From positions 62,001 to 126,000 of the forward strand of contig JBPOGA010000007.1 in NCBI GenBank assembly GCA_051252415.1: a stretch of 64,000 bases of DNA. Reading direction: 5' to 3'. The translations under genes were made by a program, and so were the position numbers. This document shows positions 54,092 through 62,907 of this stretch, one piece after another (positions within the stretch are counted from its first letter, which is position 1; each line of letters begins with the position of its first letter). The notes beneath the pieces were generated by a model that saw only the letters and a list, made by a program, of their open reading frames with translations, did no database searches and was not told the origin of the DNA. Source of the DNA: JBPOFY01 sp051252415 (GTDB taxonomy: Bacteria > Verrucomicrobiota > Verrucomicrobiia > Opitutales > Coraliomargaritaceae).

Positions 54092-54127
54092 CGTGCCTAC
54101 ACATAAACCCAAAAGAAAGGAAAACAC

Positions 54128-54514
54128 ATGAAACTCTATTTTGAGAAAGCGAAGGTAGCCGCTGTGATCGCTGCCGTAGAAAACGGAACGGGGCATCAGG
54201 TACCCTATACAGGCGAGCCTTGGGGCAAGCCCGAGGATCATTCACCCGGCATCATGATCGTCGGTGACGATGGCGTCTACATCATCGGAAACGAGGATGC
54301 AGAAGAAGCGCCTATCAAATCCGGGTTGATCGCCTACGCCAAGGGCTGTAATCCAAGAGTAGATGAAGACTGGTGGGGAAACAAACGGGCGAGCTTCGGT
54401 GGTGACGATGGGGCAGAGTTCCTAGAGCTGGAGGAAGCAAAGAGGCTGCTACTCTTAGGACAGGAGCCTTTCGTGGAATTTACGCCTAACCAAGTCATTT
54501 GGGGATCTGAGTGA
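54128..54514 (+). CDS. DUF3085-like hypothetical protein
   Basis: A 128-residue acidic protein. GIMIVGDDGVYIIGNE and IAYAKGCNPRVDEDWWGNKRASFGGDDG resemble the DUF3085 pattern of plasmid proteins; the assignment is by memory and not firm. A strong SD (GAAAGGAAAA) stands ahead of the ATG. It is translated with the next small gene, which starts one base after the stop. Function unknown. Confidence 0.6.
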   Translation: MKLYFEKAKVAAVIAAVENGTGHQVPYTGEPWGKPEDHSPGIMIVGDDGVYIIGNEDAEEAPIKSGLIAYAKGCNPRVDEDWWGNKRASFGGDDGAEFLELEEAKRLLLLGQEPFVEFTPNQVIWGSE

Positions 54515-54515
54515 T

Positions 54516-54755
54516 ATGGTTATGAAACGAATATTCCCTCCCGGGACTGTCGTGCGCTACGCCGACGATCACGGAGGTAATGAAGATCGCGCCTACCGCG
54601 TTGTGTTTAAGTCGGATGAAAATAATGGCATCGTGAAGATGAAGCTGACAATCCCTACCCCCGGAAAGCCTGAGGCTGAATTGGAAACCGCCCCAACGAA
54701 CCACCTTGAGATAATCGGATGGTGCGACAAGGACGGCAACATGACTTGGTCGTAG
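54516..54755 (+). CDS. Small hypothetical protein
   Basis: A 79-residue protein, rich in beta-forming residues: PPGTVVRYADDHGG, AYRVVFKSDENNGIVKMKLTIPTPG. No domain is recognised; a small KOW/Tudor-like barrel would fit the pattern. The start is one base after the previous stop, with another Met at codon 3. It is the last gene before a terminator at 54766. Function unknown. Confidence 0.5.
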   Translation: MVMKRIFPPGTVVRYADDHGGNEDRAYRVVFKSDENNGIVKMKLTIPTPGKPEAELETAPTNHLEIIGWCDKDGNMTWS

Positions 54756-54765
54756 GTCTACCCTG

Positions 54766-54797
54766 AAAAGCTTACCTAACCCTGTAAGCTTTTCTTT
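54766..54797 (+). terminator. Rho-independent terminator
   Basis: AAAAGCTTAC (54766-54775) pairs perfectly with GTAAGCTTTT (54784-54793) around an eight-base loop, followed by CTTTT. Confidence 0.88.
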
Positions 54798-54969
54798 TAG
54801 CTGCTGAGTGTCCTGTTTCTAGCCCCCTTCTGGGAGCTGCATGCCGTACCCCGTGAGAGGCACTTTAAGACTCAAGACTTAAGGCTGCCCCTTAAATCAG
54901 CCTCAGCCATGCTGTCAAACATCAGCGACAACGCGTTGATTCTGCATCCCCGCTCGCTATAATTGGAAC

Positions 54970-56283
54970 ATGAAATGGAAGAATGTTACACGTAAGGAAC
55001 TCCACAAACGAGTCTGGGAAAAACCAGCCTCGCAACTGAAGAAGGAATTCGGCGTCTCTGATGTCGCCATCGCTAAAGCCTGCAAGCGGCTGGAAATCCC
55101 CAAACCGCCCCGCGGCTACTGGGCACGTCTGGCCGCAGGTCAGAAGCCTCCCATCACACCACTACCTGCAATGTCCAAAGCACTCCGGCTACAGGTCGAG
55201 CAAGAGCACATCCAGGCCAGTCAATCCGAGGCAGAAGAATCCTTTAAAGAATACACGAAACTCGACCAAGTCGCACTACCCATAGGCAAACGCGGGCTAC
55301 ACCCACTCGCACGGGAACTGAGAGCAGCACTCAAGGAATTGCAACCGGATGACTACCATAAGAACCGACTGCACCTTGGAGACAGCCTCAAGCTCCCAAT
55401 CACTACCGTCTCCCAAGCGAAGATCCCCTCAACGGTAAGATGCTTCAATGCAATCCTAGCGACACTTGAATCCAGAAACGTGATGTTTAAGGCGACACGC
55501 AGCAAATATGATCAACCTGCCTTCTATTTCGGCAAAGACCGCGTGAGCCTGCTGATTGAAGAGCCTACAACCTACGTCCACAGATCACTCACCCCGCAGG
55601 AACAACGCCTCCCCCATTCGAAACAGTCAATGTTATACACAAAACCCGGAGGGCTTCTCACATTCCTCCTAAGGTATGGGGAAACCTATTCAAACCGACG
55701 CGTTCAATTACAGCAAACGGACAAGAAACCACTGGAAAAGGTAGTCGCGGAAGTGATCGAGTCCATCTGGGGCTATTTTATGCAGGAACAGCAATCACGG
55801 ATCGAAGCACGGATTCAGCGCGAGAAGGACAGGGTCGTGTATGAGGCACGTATCAAGCGCGAAGCCATTGAGGCCCATCAACAGAAGCTGGAGGAGATTG
55901 CCCAGCAGCGGGAGCAAAACCTCATGTGGGCCGCACAATGGTGGAGCATTGAAAACACAACCGCCGCCTTTATCCGAGCCAGTGAGAGTCACTGGCTAAC
56001 TGAGCAGGATCAACTATCGGGCGAGCAACAGGCATGGCTTGAGTGGGCCCGGCAGTTCATTACGACCCTACCGACTGCGGAGTTCAGATACCCGGACCCG
56101 TCGACCGACGGTGCCTTTGACCCCGAGTCCCTTAATCAGGGAGGACCCTACCCAATTACCAGATGCATTCCAAAGCCACCGGGCATGTCTGATGCCAACC
56201 TTTCCGATCCTCACGATGACTCAACACAGCCACACAATCCGGCACAAAAGCCCTACCCGTTCTGGCTCAAGCATCAGCGCTAA
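54970..56283 (+). CDS. Hypothetical protein with N-terminal HTH and central coiled coil
   Basis: A 437-residue protein. The N-terminal 55 residues look like a helix-turn-helix (LKKEFGVSDVAIAKACKRLEI) with PPRGYWARL, a pattern seen in many uncharacterised plasmid and phage proteins. A long charged helix follows about residues 275-320 (RIEARIQREKDRVVYEARIK). The C-terminal 60 residues are Pro/Ser-rich and end in YPFWLKHQR. It is predicted to bind DNA. It stands alone after a terminator; an out-of-frame shadow follows it. Confidence 0.65.
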   Translation: MKWKNVTRKELHKRVWEKPASQLKKEFGVSDVAIAKACKRLEIPKPPRGYWARLAAGQKPPITPLPAMSKALRLQVEQEHIQASQSEAEESFKEYTKLDQVALPIGKRGLHPLARELRAALKELQPDDYHKNRLHLGDSLKLPITTVSQAKIPSTVRCFNAILATLESRNVMFKATRSKYDQPAFYFGKDRVSLLIEEPTTYVHRSLTPQEQRLPHSKQSMLYTKPGGLLTFLLRYGETYSNRRVQLQQTDKKPLEKVVAEVIESIWGYFMQEQQSRIEARIQREKDRVVYEARIKREAIEAHQQKLEEIAQQREQNLMWAAQWWSIENTTAAFIRASESHWLTEQDQLSGEQQAWLEWARQFITTLPTAEFRYPDPSTDGAFDPESLNQGGPYPITRCIPKPPGMSDANLSDPHDDSTQPHNPAQKPYPFWLKHQR

Positions 56284-56395
56284 ACGCCCAACCGGACACC
56301 TGCTGCATACTGGCAGGCAAGAGCAGCGATACGCAGTCCATAAAAAAACAGGAGGCGGCATGCACATGAAAACCTCATTGATGAGCAGGACGACT

Positions 56396-56884
56396 TCAAG
56401 AAACAGCCGCACTTCCTAAATGCCGCAGATAAAGCTCTCCGCATGCCCGGGCATCAGACAAGGCATCGTGGTGATTCAGCGGGATCGCATATTCATCACA
56501 CAACTTAGCAAGTCCCCTGCCGTAGATCCGGTAGGTGCATTGCGGCTCATATGTAGGTTCATCTAGGCCGTGAAATTCCAGCGTTTTTCGAAGGCACGAT
56601 CCGTCGAAACTGATATTGTGAGCCACCACCGTCTGCCCCTCGATGAAACCACAAACCTGCGGCCAGACCTCAGCAAAGGAGGGCTCGTCGACAGTGTCCT
56701 CCCAGCTCAAGCCATGTATTTCGGTGAACCGGCTCCAGTATGAGTTATCAGGCGGACGCACCAGCAAGCTCAACTCATACGTAATCACGCCCTGCTCGTA
56801 GCGCACCAGCCCCACTTGGCAAATACTCGCCCGGTCCGGTTGCGCGGTTTCAAAATCGATTGCTGTGAAAGTCGGGAGTGTCAT
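56396..56884 (-). CDS. DEDDh 3'-5' exonuclease
   Basis: A 162-residue DnaQ-like exonuclease domain. I use the ATG at 56884, which overlaps the stop of the PcfJ-like gene by one base (TGATG); an upstream frame to 56950 lies inside that gene. The DEDDh residues are D10, E12 (AIDFETA), D94 (HNISFDG), H139 and D144 (HDALSDA). ICQVGLVRYEQG follows the first motif as in the RNase T/epsilon group. It would digest single-stranded DNA or RNA from the 3' end. It is expressed with a PcfJ-like protein. Confidence 0.85.
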   Translation of the reverse strand: MTLPTFTAIDFETAQPDRASICQVGLVRYEQGVITYELSLLVRPPDNSYWSRFTEIHGLSWEDTVDEPSFAEVWPQVCGFIEGQTVVAHNISFDGSCLRKTLEFHGLDEPTYEPQCTYRIYGRGLAKLCDEYAIPLNHHDALSDARACGELYLRHLGSAAVS

Positions 56885-58224
56885 CACGCTGATAGCGCAG
56901 CAAGGTTGATAGGCTTGGCGAGTGTGTCTCTCAACGTGTCTCGAATACATTTCAGATCAACAGGCGACACCTGCGTATTCAATTTAGCACGACACTCTTC
57001 GACCACAAACTTACCAAATGCATTCTTACAAATACGTAGTGACGCTCGAACTGGATGCTTAATTCTGAAAAGGAAAGTATCCTCATTGAACCATGAGCGC
57101 AGATCCTGCAGACAGTTCTTTTGAGCAACACCTTCGGCATTCACTTTATCTCTGGTATCCAAATAATCCCACCCTTCGGGACAAGGGAAAGGCAAAGTGA
57201 CACTGTGCCATTCTGTGGAGTCTCCTCGACTCATCCTATCCTCCGACATTTTCTGCAAGTCTCGAATGAGTGCAATGAGCCTAGACGAAAGCTTCAGATC
57301 TGGATCTCTCGGCATCCCATGGAGCCTAAACAATATCAAATTGGCCACATTAACTAGCCCCTCCCCCCACTCTAGATGTGCCTTAATCTGCTGAATGACC
57401 GGCGCAACCATGACTAATTCTAACTCAAGCGCGGTGACCACCGGACGGTGCTGCAGATACGTAATCAATTTTGAGTCACTGACCCTGAGCAATATCTCCC
57501 CAAGATGGTCTTGAAGTAAATTAATCTCCTCAACGGGCACTTTACGCAAAATATTAACCCACCTCTGAGCCCCATTAAAACCGAACTCCACGAACTGTGT
57601 TCGCTGCGACCGCCTCATCATCCCGCGCATCTGATCATCTACTTTCGCTAGATCGTAGCCGACCTTACGAAACCATAAGAGCAGCAACATCGCATTTGAA
57701 CACATTAAGCCAGCAACCTCTCGGCAGTCCCAGGCAAGCTGGAGCAATCCCCAGCACGAGCATTCAAAATAGGGCAAGCGCTTGCGAATCTCCACAGGTA
57801 TACAAGCCACCGCAAGGTCCATGGCTCGATCCACCAGCCAGGCTGGATCGCAATCCTGAAAAAGCAGATCAAAATCAAACACCAATTGACCGTTGCCGCG
57901 CACAAGCCTAGGCATGCCGTCAACCTGAACGCACTCGATCCCGACAATAGGTAATACGCCCCCAGGGCCACAAGACCTCATACGCAAGAAATCATGTTCA
58001 GAAGCATAGAGTCCCATAACTCGTTCATCCTTCGGGATCTCCTCAAAGTATCCGGAACGCGATAGAAGACTGTCTCCCCAATCCCCCGCACAAGGAAGAC
58101 TCGTCTCTATGGATGGCTCAGGCCAGAACCGCACGCGCAGCTCGCAGTCGAGATGACGCAGCGAAAGAACCCCATCCTCGTATGAAACAAAGCGCCACGA
58201 AGGCTCTGAGGGCAACCCAACCAT
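56884..58224 (-). CDS. PcfJ-like protein
   Basis: A 446-residue protein. The C-terminal quarter (EGVAQKNCLQDLRSWF, LFRIKHPVRASLRI, GKFVVEECRAKLNTQVSP) matches the PcfJ domain of conjugative-plasmid proteins, whose activity is unknown. The N-terminal 150 residues are beta-rich; a Cys-containing centre (FECSCWGLLQLAWDC) could bind metal. It precedes the DEDDh exonuclease with a one-base overlap and lies four bases downstream of the HrgC-like gene, so three minus-strand genes (58528 to 56396) form one operon. Probably part of the mobile element's accessory set. Confidence 0.68.
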   Translation of the reverse strand: MVGLPSEPSWRFVSYEDGVLSLRHLDCELRVRFWPEPSIETSLPCAGDWGDSLLSRSGYFEEIPKDERVMGLYASEHDFLRMRSCGPGGVLPIVGIECVQVDGMPRLVRGNGQLVFDFDLLFQDCDPAWLVDRAMDLAVACIPVEIRKRLPYFECSCWGLLQLAWDCREVAGLMCSNAMLLLLWFRKVGYDLAKVDDQMRGMMRRSQRTQFVEFGFNGAQRWVNILRKVPVEEINLLQDHLGEILLRVSDSKLITYLQHRPVVTALELELVMVAPVIQQIKAHLEWGEGLVNVANLILFRLHGMPRDPDLKLSSRLIALIRDLQKMSEDRMSRGDSTEWHSVTLPFPCPEGWDYLDTRDKVNAEGVAQKNCLQDLRSWFNEDTFLFRIKHPVRASLRICKNAFGKFVVEECRAKLNTQVSPVDLKCIRDTLRDTLAKPINLAALSA

Positions 58225-58228
58225 AGCC

Positions 58229-58528
58229 TTACAGTTGAGGTAGATTCACGCCTAGCTGAGTGCCAACACTATCGATCGTGCCCCCATCAACCGACTTCAC
58301 TCGGAAGCCCTGCGTCAACAAGCCCTGAATGTAGGACTTGTTATAAATGGATGCAAAAATGAAAATCGGGATGAATAGCCATGCCAGCAGAAACTGAAGG
58401 ACGAAGCCTTTCATGTCTCCGCGAAAGAGCGCTGGAAGTGACGGGAAAAATAAGGTGGTGAACGAATAGCCCACTGGGGCCTTTTTAATGATCCCGGAAT
58501 TCGGGTGTTCGAGTATAAGTTGAGCCAT
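58229..58528 (-). CDS. HrgC/DUF2628-like small membrane protein
   Basis: A 99-residue protein from the ATG at 58528. VGYSFTTLFFPSLPALFRGDMKG matches the soluble-to-membrane junction of HrgC/DUF2628-type proteins, followed by a hydrophobic helix (LQFLLAWLFIPIFIFASIY) and a short C-terminal domain. A longer frame to 58579 is possible, but the shorter start has a better fit. It is the first gene of the minus-strand operon and is divergent from the DUF262 genes, with the palindrome at 58593-58615 between. Function unknown. Confidence 0.68.
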   Translation of the reverse strand: MAQLILEHPNSGIIKKAPVGYSFTTLFFPSLPALFRGDMKGFVLQFLLAWLFIPIFIFASIYNKSYIQGLLTQGFRVKSVDGGTIDSVGTQLGVNLPQL

Positions 58529-58592
58529 TGTTGTATGTATTATCTGTATTTCAAAGACGCCCGTTTTGGGCGTGCTCACAGATTACAACGGC

Positions 58593-58615
58593 AGTGCGAC
58601 AAGGTGCGTCGCACT
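58593..58615. promoter_or_regulatory. 23-bp palindrome upstream of the DUF262 operon
   Basis: AGTGCGAC-N7-GTCGCACT, a perfect 8-bp-armed palindrome in the divergent region. Its central 21 bases differ at two positions from 63934-63954, upstream of the WYL gene. No other copy was seen in the window. A shared operator is the leading reading; a dispersed intergenic hairpin is the alternative. Confidence 0.6.
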
Positions 58616-58693
58616 ACCTCGTCAATAACAGATTTCTATTGCTAAGAACTGCCCATCGGGACTTCCTCACGTAAACATCACACACTCCAAATC

Positions 58694-60475
58694 ATGTCCA
58701 ACGAAGAAACTAAACGCTCTGATAACATTCGAATCATTGAATCGCTTTTAAAGGAAAGCTTTCAAATTCCAGATTATCAAAGAGGATACCGATGGACCGA
58801 CCTTGAAGTTAAACAGTTACTGGAAGACCTAGATAGCTACAGCATTGATAATATGCATCCATATTGCTTACAACCTCTCGTCGTAGCAGATACAGAAGAT
58901 AAAGCAACCTGGGCTGTCATTGACGGGCAGCAAAGACTCACAACCATCTGCCTGATTTTAAATACACTAAAGAGACGAGGCGAAATCAAGGAGGAGCCAT
59001 TCAAACTCTCCTACCTGACACGGAAGGACAGTCTTTCTGTCGTCATGGCATCATCAGAGCCAACATGGGAAGACTTTGTATCCAAACATCCTGGAGATGA
59101 TACAGTGGACGCATATCATTTCTTCCAAGCCCACAGGACAATAAATGCATTCCTAGAAGAAGATAAGCCCAAAGACTTCAGCATAAAGATACTCAAACAT
59201 ACGACATTCATCTGGCACGAAATCGCCACGAAAAAAGTGTCAAATAAAGATGCGGCATGCGCGGAGAGCGAGGCGTTCCTGCACATCAACGGCGGAAAAA
59301 TCGCATTGACGAGTTCGGAGCTGATCAAAGCCCTCTTTTTATCCACCGACAAAGGATCTGAAGATGAAAAACTCTGCGCAGAAATCGGACAGCAATGGAA
59401 TGATATTGAGCTACAGTTGAACGATGATAAACTCTGGGACTTCCTGATCTCAAACTTAGATAATATAACTGAGGGCGGCCCAAAGATAGACCTAATATTC
59501 AACTACATCTCCCGTAGCGCGAATCATAAAAACAGTCCCCTGCGAGCATATTTTTTCTACAAAGAGAAAAAGGACAGCTTCAACAGAAAGGACAGCTTCA
59601 ACAGAAAGGACGAATGGAGCATAGTGACCTTGGCTTTCCAACGACTCCTCGAATGGTATAAAGATATTGAGATGTATCATAAGATCGGCTTCCTACAGAA
59701 CCAACTCCCAACGGATAAACGTTGGAATATCTATAAATGCCTAGAAGAAAGTGATTCATTTGAAGAGAAGTCTCAGTTCGAGAATTTAATTAATAAAACG
59801 GTTTCAAACCGTATTAGTTCTGAATCTGAGTGGGAAAAACTAACTTACTTGGACAACCGTGAAGAGTTAATGAATATCCTTCTTTGGTTCAACACTCAGA
59901 CATTGGCAGAAGACACACGTTTTCCATTTAATCGCTATCGAGAAGAAAGTTGGAGCCTTGAACATATACACGCACAGAATGCGAAACCTCCACTGAACAA
60001 CAAAGACTGGGAAGTATATTTAGATGAAATAATGGCGGAATATCCAGATTTAGAAAATCAATGTGTTAAATGGAAAAACGAAGCGAACGACCTTTCAGAC
60101 GACCAGAAGATGAATCAAAGAAAGGAGGTCATCGACGAGATATTCAAAAAGATTAACTCCTCTGACAAACATTCAGAAAATGAAACAAACTACATCGAAA
60201 ATCTACATTCATTGTCAAATCTAGCTCTTCTTAGCGGAAGCACAAACTCGGCGCTAGGAAATCTCCCCTTGCCGTTAAAACGTAAGAAGCTCTTCGAAAT
60301 TGAACGACGAGAAGCTAAGTTTATCCCATTGGGCACAATGCACGCTTTCAACAAATACTACAGTCAATCGCCATCTAAGAGCCCTGGACGCTGGACTTCA
60401 GGCGATAGAAAAGACTACCTTGCTACTATACAGAGTAAACTAGCCGAACCGCTTGTTAGAAAGGAGTCGAACTAG
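58694..60475 (+). CDS. DUF262-DUF1524 (GmrSD-like) protein
   Basis: A 593-residue protein. The N-terminal DUF262 part has FQIPDYQRGYRW (residues about 18-30) and VIDGQQRLTTICLIL near 75-90, the ParB-like DGQQR motif of nucleotide-dependent Type IV restriction proteins. The C-terminal part carries the His-Me/HNH-type DUF1524 signature: SLEHIHAQNAKP near residue 420, then NLALLSGSTNSALGN and PLKRKKL. So one protein joins the GmrS-like and GmrD-like parts. An 18-bp in-frame duplication (59570-59605) gives KDSFNR twice. It is followed by a second DUF262 gene. A DNA-cleaving anti-phage role is inferred. Confidence 0.88.
   Translation: MSNEETKRSDNIRIIESLLKESFQIPDYQRGYRWTDLEVKQLLEDLDSYSIDNMHPYCLQPLVVADTEDKATWAVIDGQQRLTTICLILNTLKRRGEIKEEPFKLSYLTRKDSLSVVMASSEPTWEDFVSKHPGDDTVDAYHFFQAHRTINAFLEEDKPKDFSIKILKHTTFIWHEIATKKVSNKDAACAESEAFLHINGGKIALTSSELIKALFLSTDKGSEDEKLCAEIGQQWNDIELQLNDDKLWDFLISNLDNITEGGPKIDLIFNYISRSANHKNSPLRAYFFYKEKKDSFNRKDSFNRKDEWSIVTLAFQRLLEWYKDIEMYHKIGFLQNQLPTDKRWNIYKCLEESDSFEEKSQFENLINKTVSNRISSESEWEKLTYLDNREELMNILLWFNTQTLAEDTRFPFNRYREESWSLEHIHAQNAKPPLNNKDWEVYLDEIMAEYPDLENQCVKWKNEANDLSDDQKMNQRKEVIDEIFKKINSSDKHSENETNYIENLHSLSNLALLSGSTNSALGNLPLPLKRKKLFEIERREAKFIPLGTMHAFNKYYSQSPSKSPGRWTSGDRKDYLATIQSKLAEPLVRKESN
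59570..59605. repeat. 18-bp tandem duplication in the DUF262-DUF1524 gene
   Basis: AAGGACAGCTTCAACAGA is present twice in tandem without mismatch, encoding KDSFNR twice in frame. Lack of drift suggests a recent change or active slippage. Confidence 0.9.
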
Positions 60476-60476
60476 T

Positions 60477-62819
60477 ATGGAACGATACACCTTCAACACA
60501 CTCCTCCGAGATAAGCACATCCGAATCCCACGAATTCAACGCGACTATGCACAAGGCCGGAATGATACTCGAACCAATGACATACGCACTAAATTCGTCC
60601 AAGATATCCATCAGTCTCTAACATTAGAAATTCCACTAGACCTCGGATTACTCTTCGGCTCAAGCCAAGGTGAAGATTTAATATTAATCGACGGGCAACA
60701 GCGAGCGACGACCCTCTTTTTATTACACTGGTTGCTTAGACCGGATACGAATATCAGATGGCTAGATCGATTCACTTACGAAACACGAATCTCCGCACGT
60801 GATTTCTGCAAATTCTTAACCAAGTTTGATAGTTCTACCCTAACAGATGAGCCCTCTATTGTGCTCAAAAACCAGAAATGTTTTTGTGTGCAATGGTGTG
60901 ATGATCCTACCGTTGCTGGGATGCTCAAGATGCTCGACTCTCTTCACTGTCAATTCAATAGCGAAAATCGCAAATATTGCTGGGACAGACTCATAGCAGA
61001 AGACTCTCCCATTACTTTCCAACACCTCGACATAGCTCAATATGAGCTAAACGATAGCCTTTACGTGAAAATGAATGCACGTGGGCGCCCTCTCACCGAA
61101 TTCGAAAAATTCAAAGCATGGCTGGAGGCATATGTGTCAAAAAAAGGATGGGCTCTCGGCGGCGACTGGAAGGGGAATATCGATCGCAAATGGCTCAATA
61201 TGCTATGGACAGAATTATCCGAGGATACGCCTAAAACCAAGGAGTCCCGTGCAGAATACCTCGGCACCATCCTCTTTAACTTTTTCAAGTTTTACGCAAT
61301 CCACCTATTGCTAGTGGAAGCTGACAAGCCCTCGGAGCACGAAAATCTCGTTACAAGAATTAGAGAGAACAAATATCTAAGTAGCGAAGACCTAAAACAG
61401 CTCTTCACCGAAAGCCGCCTTCGCTCCACCTTCAAGCTGCTTGACCGACTCACATCACATCCTCCGAAAAAATGGCATGATGCATTGAATGGTCTCGAAT
61501 TCTTCAGAGAAAAATCAAACGAAAACAAGTCAATTCTAGCCATATATCTCGACTCACCGAATTTCTCTGAAAGTGTGCGCTTTCATGCATTCTGCTGTTA
61601 CGCTGGTGCTTGTGAACAGGATGCGCCCGCCCCGAGTAATCAAGTCGCATGGAAGCAGTCATCCCGAGTTGTGCGTAATTTGACAATCAATGCTGACATC
61701 AACTCCAGTAACTACGCAAATGCCATTAGAAGTATCGATTGCTTATTGTGTCAGTCCGCAGAAAACGAGAATCAAGCGATCACTTCGGATCTAGAAATCT
61801 ATAAACGATTGCAAACAACGACTGAATTAAAAGGGATTTCAAGCGATCAGACCAAAGAAGAATGCAAAAAAGCTGAACTCATTTTGAATAGCCTCAAATG
61901 GGAGGAAGAATTCTTTAAATACGAAAATCACGATTTCTTCAGAGGGCAAATTGGCTTTCTGTTAGAAATTAGTAAGGAAGCAAACAGTTCGCTAACACTC
62001 GAGTGCTTTAACCACTACGCAAAGATCGCAGCTAGTATATTTAATAACAAACCACTCGAAGCGCCATTTCTACTTCAACGCGCTTTACTTAGACATGGTG
62101 ATTACCTGATTAGAACTGGATACAATCTAAGTTTTGGTAAGGATCGAGCAGCTTGGAAACAATCAATGTTCCGAAACAACGCCCCCTTCATTACAGCGTT
62201 AAAAGGTTTAGTCGACGAACTTGAGGAGGAGCAAACACTTGAGAACCTACTTAAAAAAACGACAAACACTGGAGACTGGAGACGCCACTTCATCGAGGAC
62301 AGCGAAGGAGCGTGTATTGCAAAGTGTGAGCACTCGCAGAACATTCGCATTCACTATAATAATAAAAACGACATACGTCTACTTAAAGGTGTTGCACTTT
62401 CCGGTTGGCATTCCGAACTCAGAACCTACTCACTTTACGCAAAATTGAATAGACTGTTTAAAGCGAATTCAAACGCCTTCGAGGGCTTCAAGCCACATCC
62501 TTGGGATAGTAGGGGCAGTTCAGCCACCCCCTCAACTGTTCTTCTATTCAGAATCCCCAACGAACCCGAAGAAAAGTATATTACAATCAGAGTTTTGTAT
62601 AAGAAAATTGATGAGACTTACGGATATGAGTGCGAACTCTATAGTGATCCAGAGCATCCTCACCATCCAGAGCCCCAACATGAAATCGCGGAATTATGGG
62701 GCAGCAAACTGGAAATCAAGGATGAAGAGGACTCAAAGTCCGAGGAACAATTGATCAATGAAATCTGCGAACGCATCAAGAAAATTGCACCATACGCGGC
62801 ATCGCGGTTTCAGCGATGA
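60477..62819 (+). CDS. DUF262 protein with uncharacterised C-terminal region
   Basis: A 780-residue protein starting at the ATG at 60477, one base after the previous stop and with AAGGAG about ten bases ahead; an in-frame TTG at 60453 is rejected. The N-terminal DUF262 domain has IRIPRIQRDYAQGR (about residues 13-26) and ILIDGQQRATTLFLLHWL (about 70-87), with VKMNARGRPLTEFEKFKAW near residue 195. No DUF1524 His motif was seen; the last 350 residues, with WDSRGSS and a C-terminal acidic segment, are of unknown fold. It likely forms a complex with the protein upstream. Possible role: target recognition or a second nucleotidase. Confidence 0.82.
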   Translation: MERYTFNTLLRDKHIRIPRIQRDYAQGRNDTRTNDIRTKFVQDIHQSLTLEIPLDLGLLFGSSQGEDLILIDGQQRATTLFLLHWLLRPDTNIRWLDRFTYETRISARDFCKFLTKFDSSTLTDEPSIVLKNQKCFCVQWCDDPTVAGMLKMLDSLHCQFNSENRKYCWDRLIAEDSPITFQHLDIAQYELNDSLYVKMNARGRPLTEFEKFKAWLEAYVSKKGWALGGDWKGNIDRKWLNMLWTELSEDTPKTKESRAEYLGTILFNFFKFYAIHLLLVEADKPSEHENLVTRIRENKYLSSEDLKQLFTESRLRSTFKLLDRLTSHPPKKWHDALNGLEFFREKSNENKSILAIYLDSPNFSESVRFHAFCCYAGACEQDAPAPSNQVAWKQSSRVVRNLTINADINSSNYANAIRSIDCLLCQSAENENQAITSDLEIYKRLQTTTELKGISSDQTKEECKKAELILNSLKWEEEFFKYENHDFFRGQIGFLLEISKEANSSLTLECFNHYAKIAASIFNNKPLEAPFLLQRALLRHGDYLIRTGYNLSFGKDRAAWKQSMFRNNAPFITALKGLVDELEEEQTLENLLKKTTNTGDWRRHFIEDSEGACIAKCEHSQNIRIHYNNKNDIRLLKGVALSGWHSELRTYSLYAKLNRLFKANSNAFEGFKPHPWDSRGSSATPSTVLLFRIPNEPEEKYITIRVLYKKIDETYGYECELYSDPEHPHHPEPQHEIAELWGSKLEIKDEEDSKSEEQLINEICERIKKIAPYAASRFQR

Positions 62820-62907
62820 GGCGAAGGTCACTTAACGATCCCATGATAAATGCCAGGCAAACTGAACACCGAAAAACAGTATTTGTGAAGAGGCTATTAT
62901 TTCAGGA

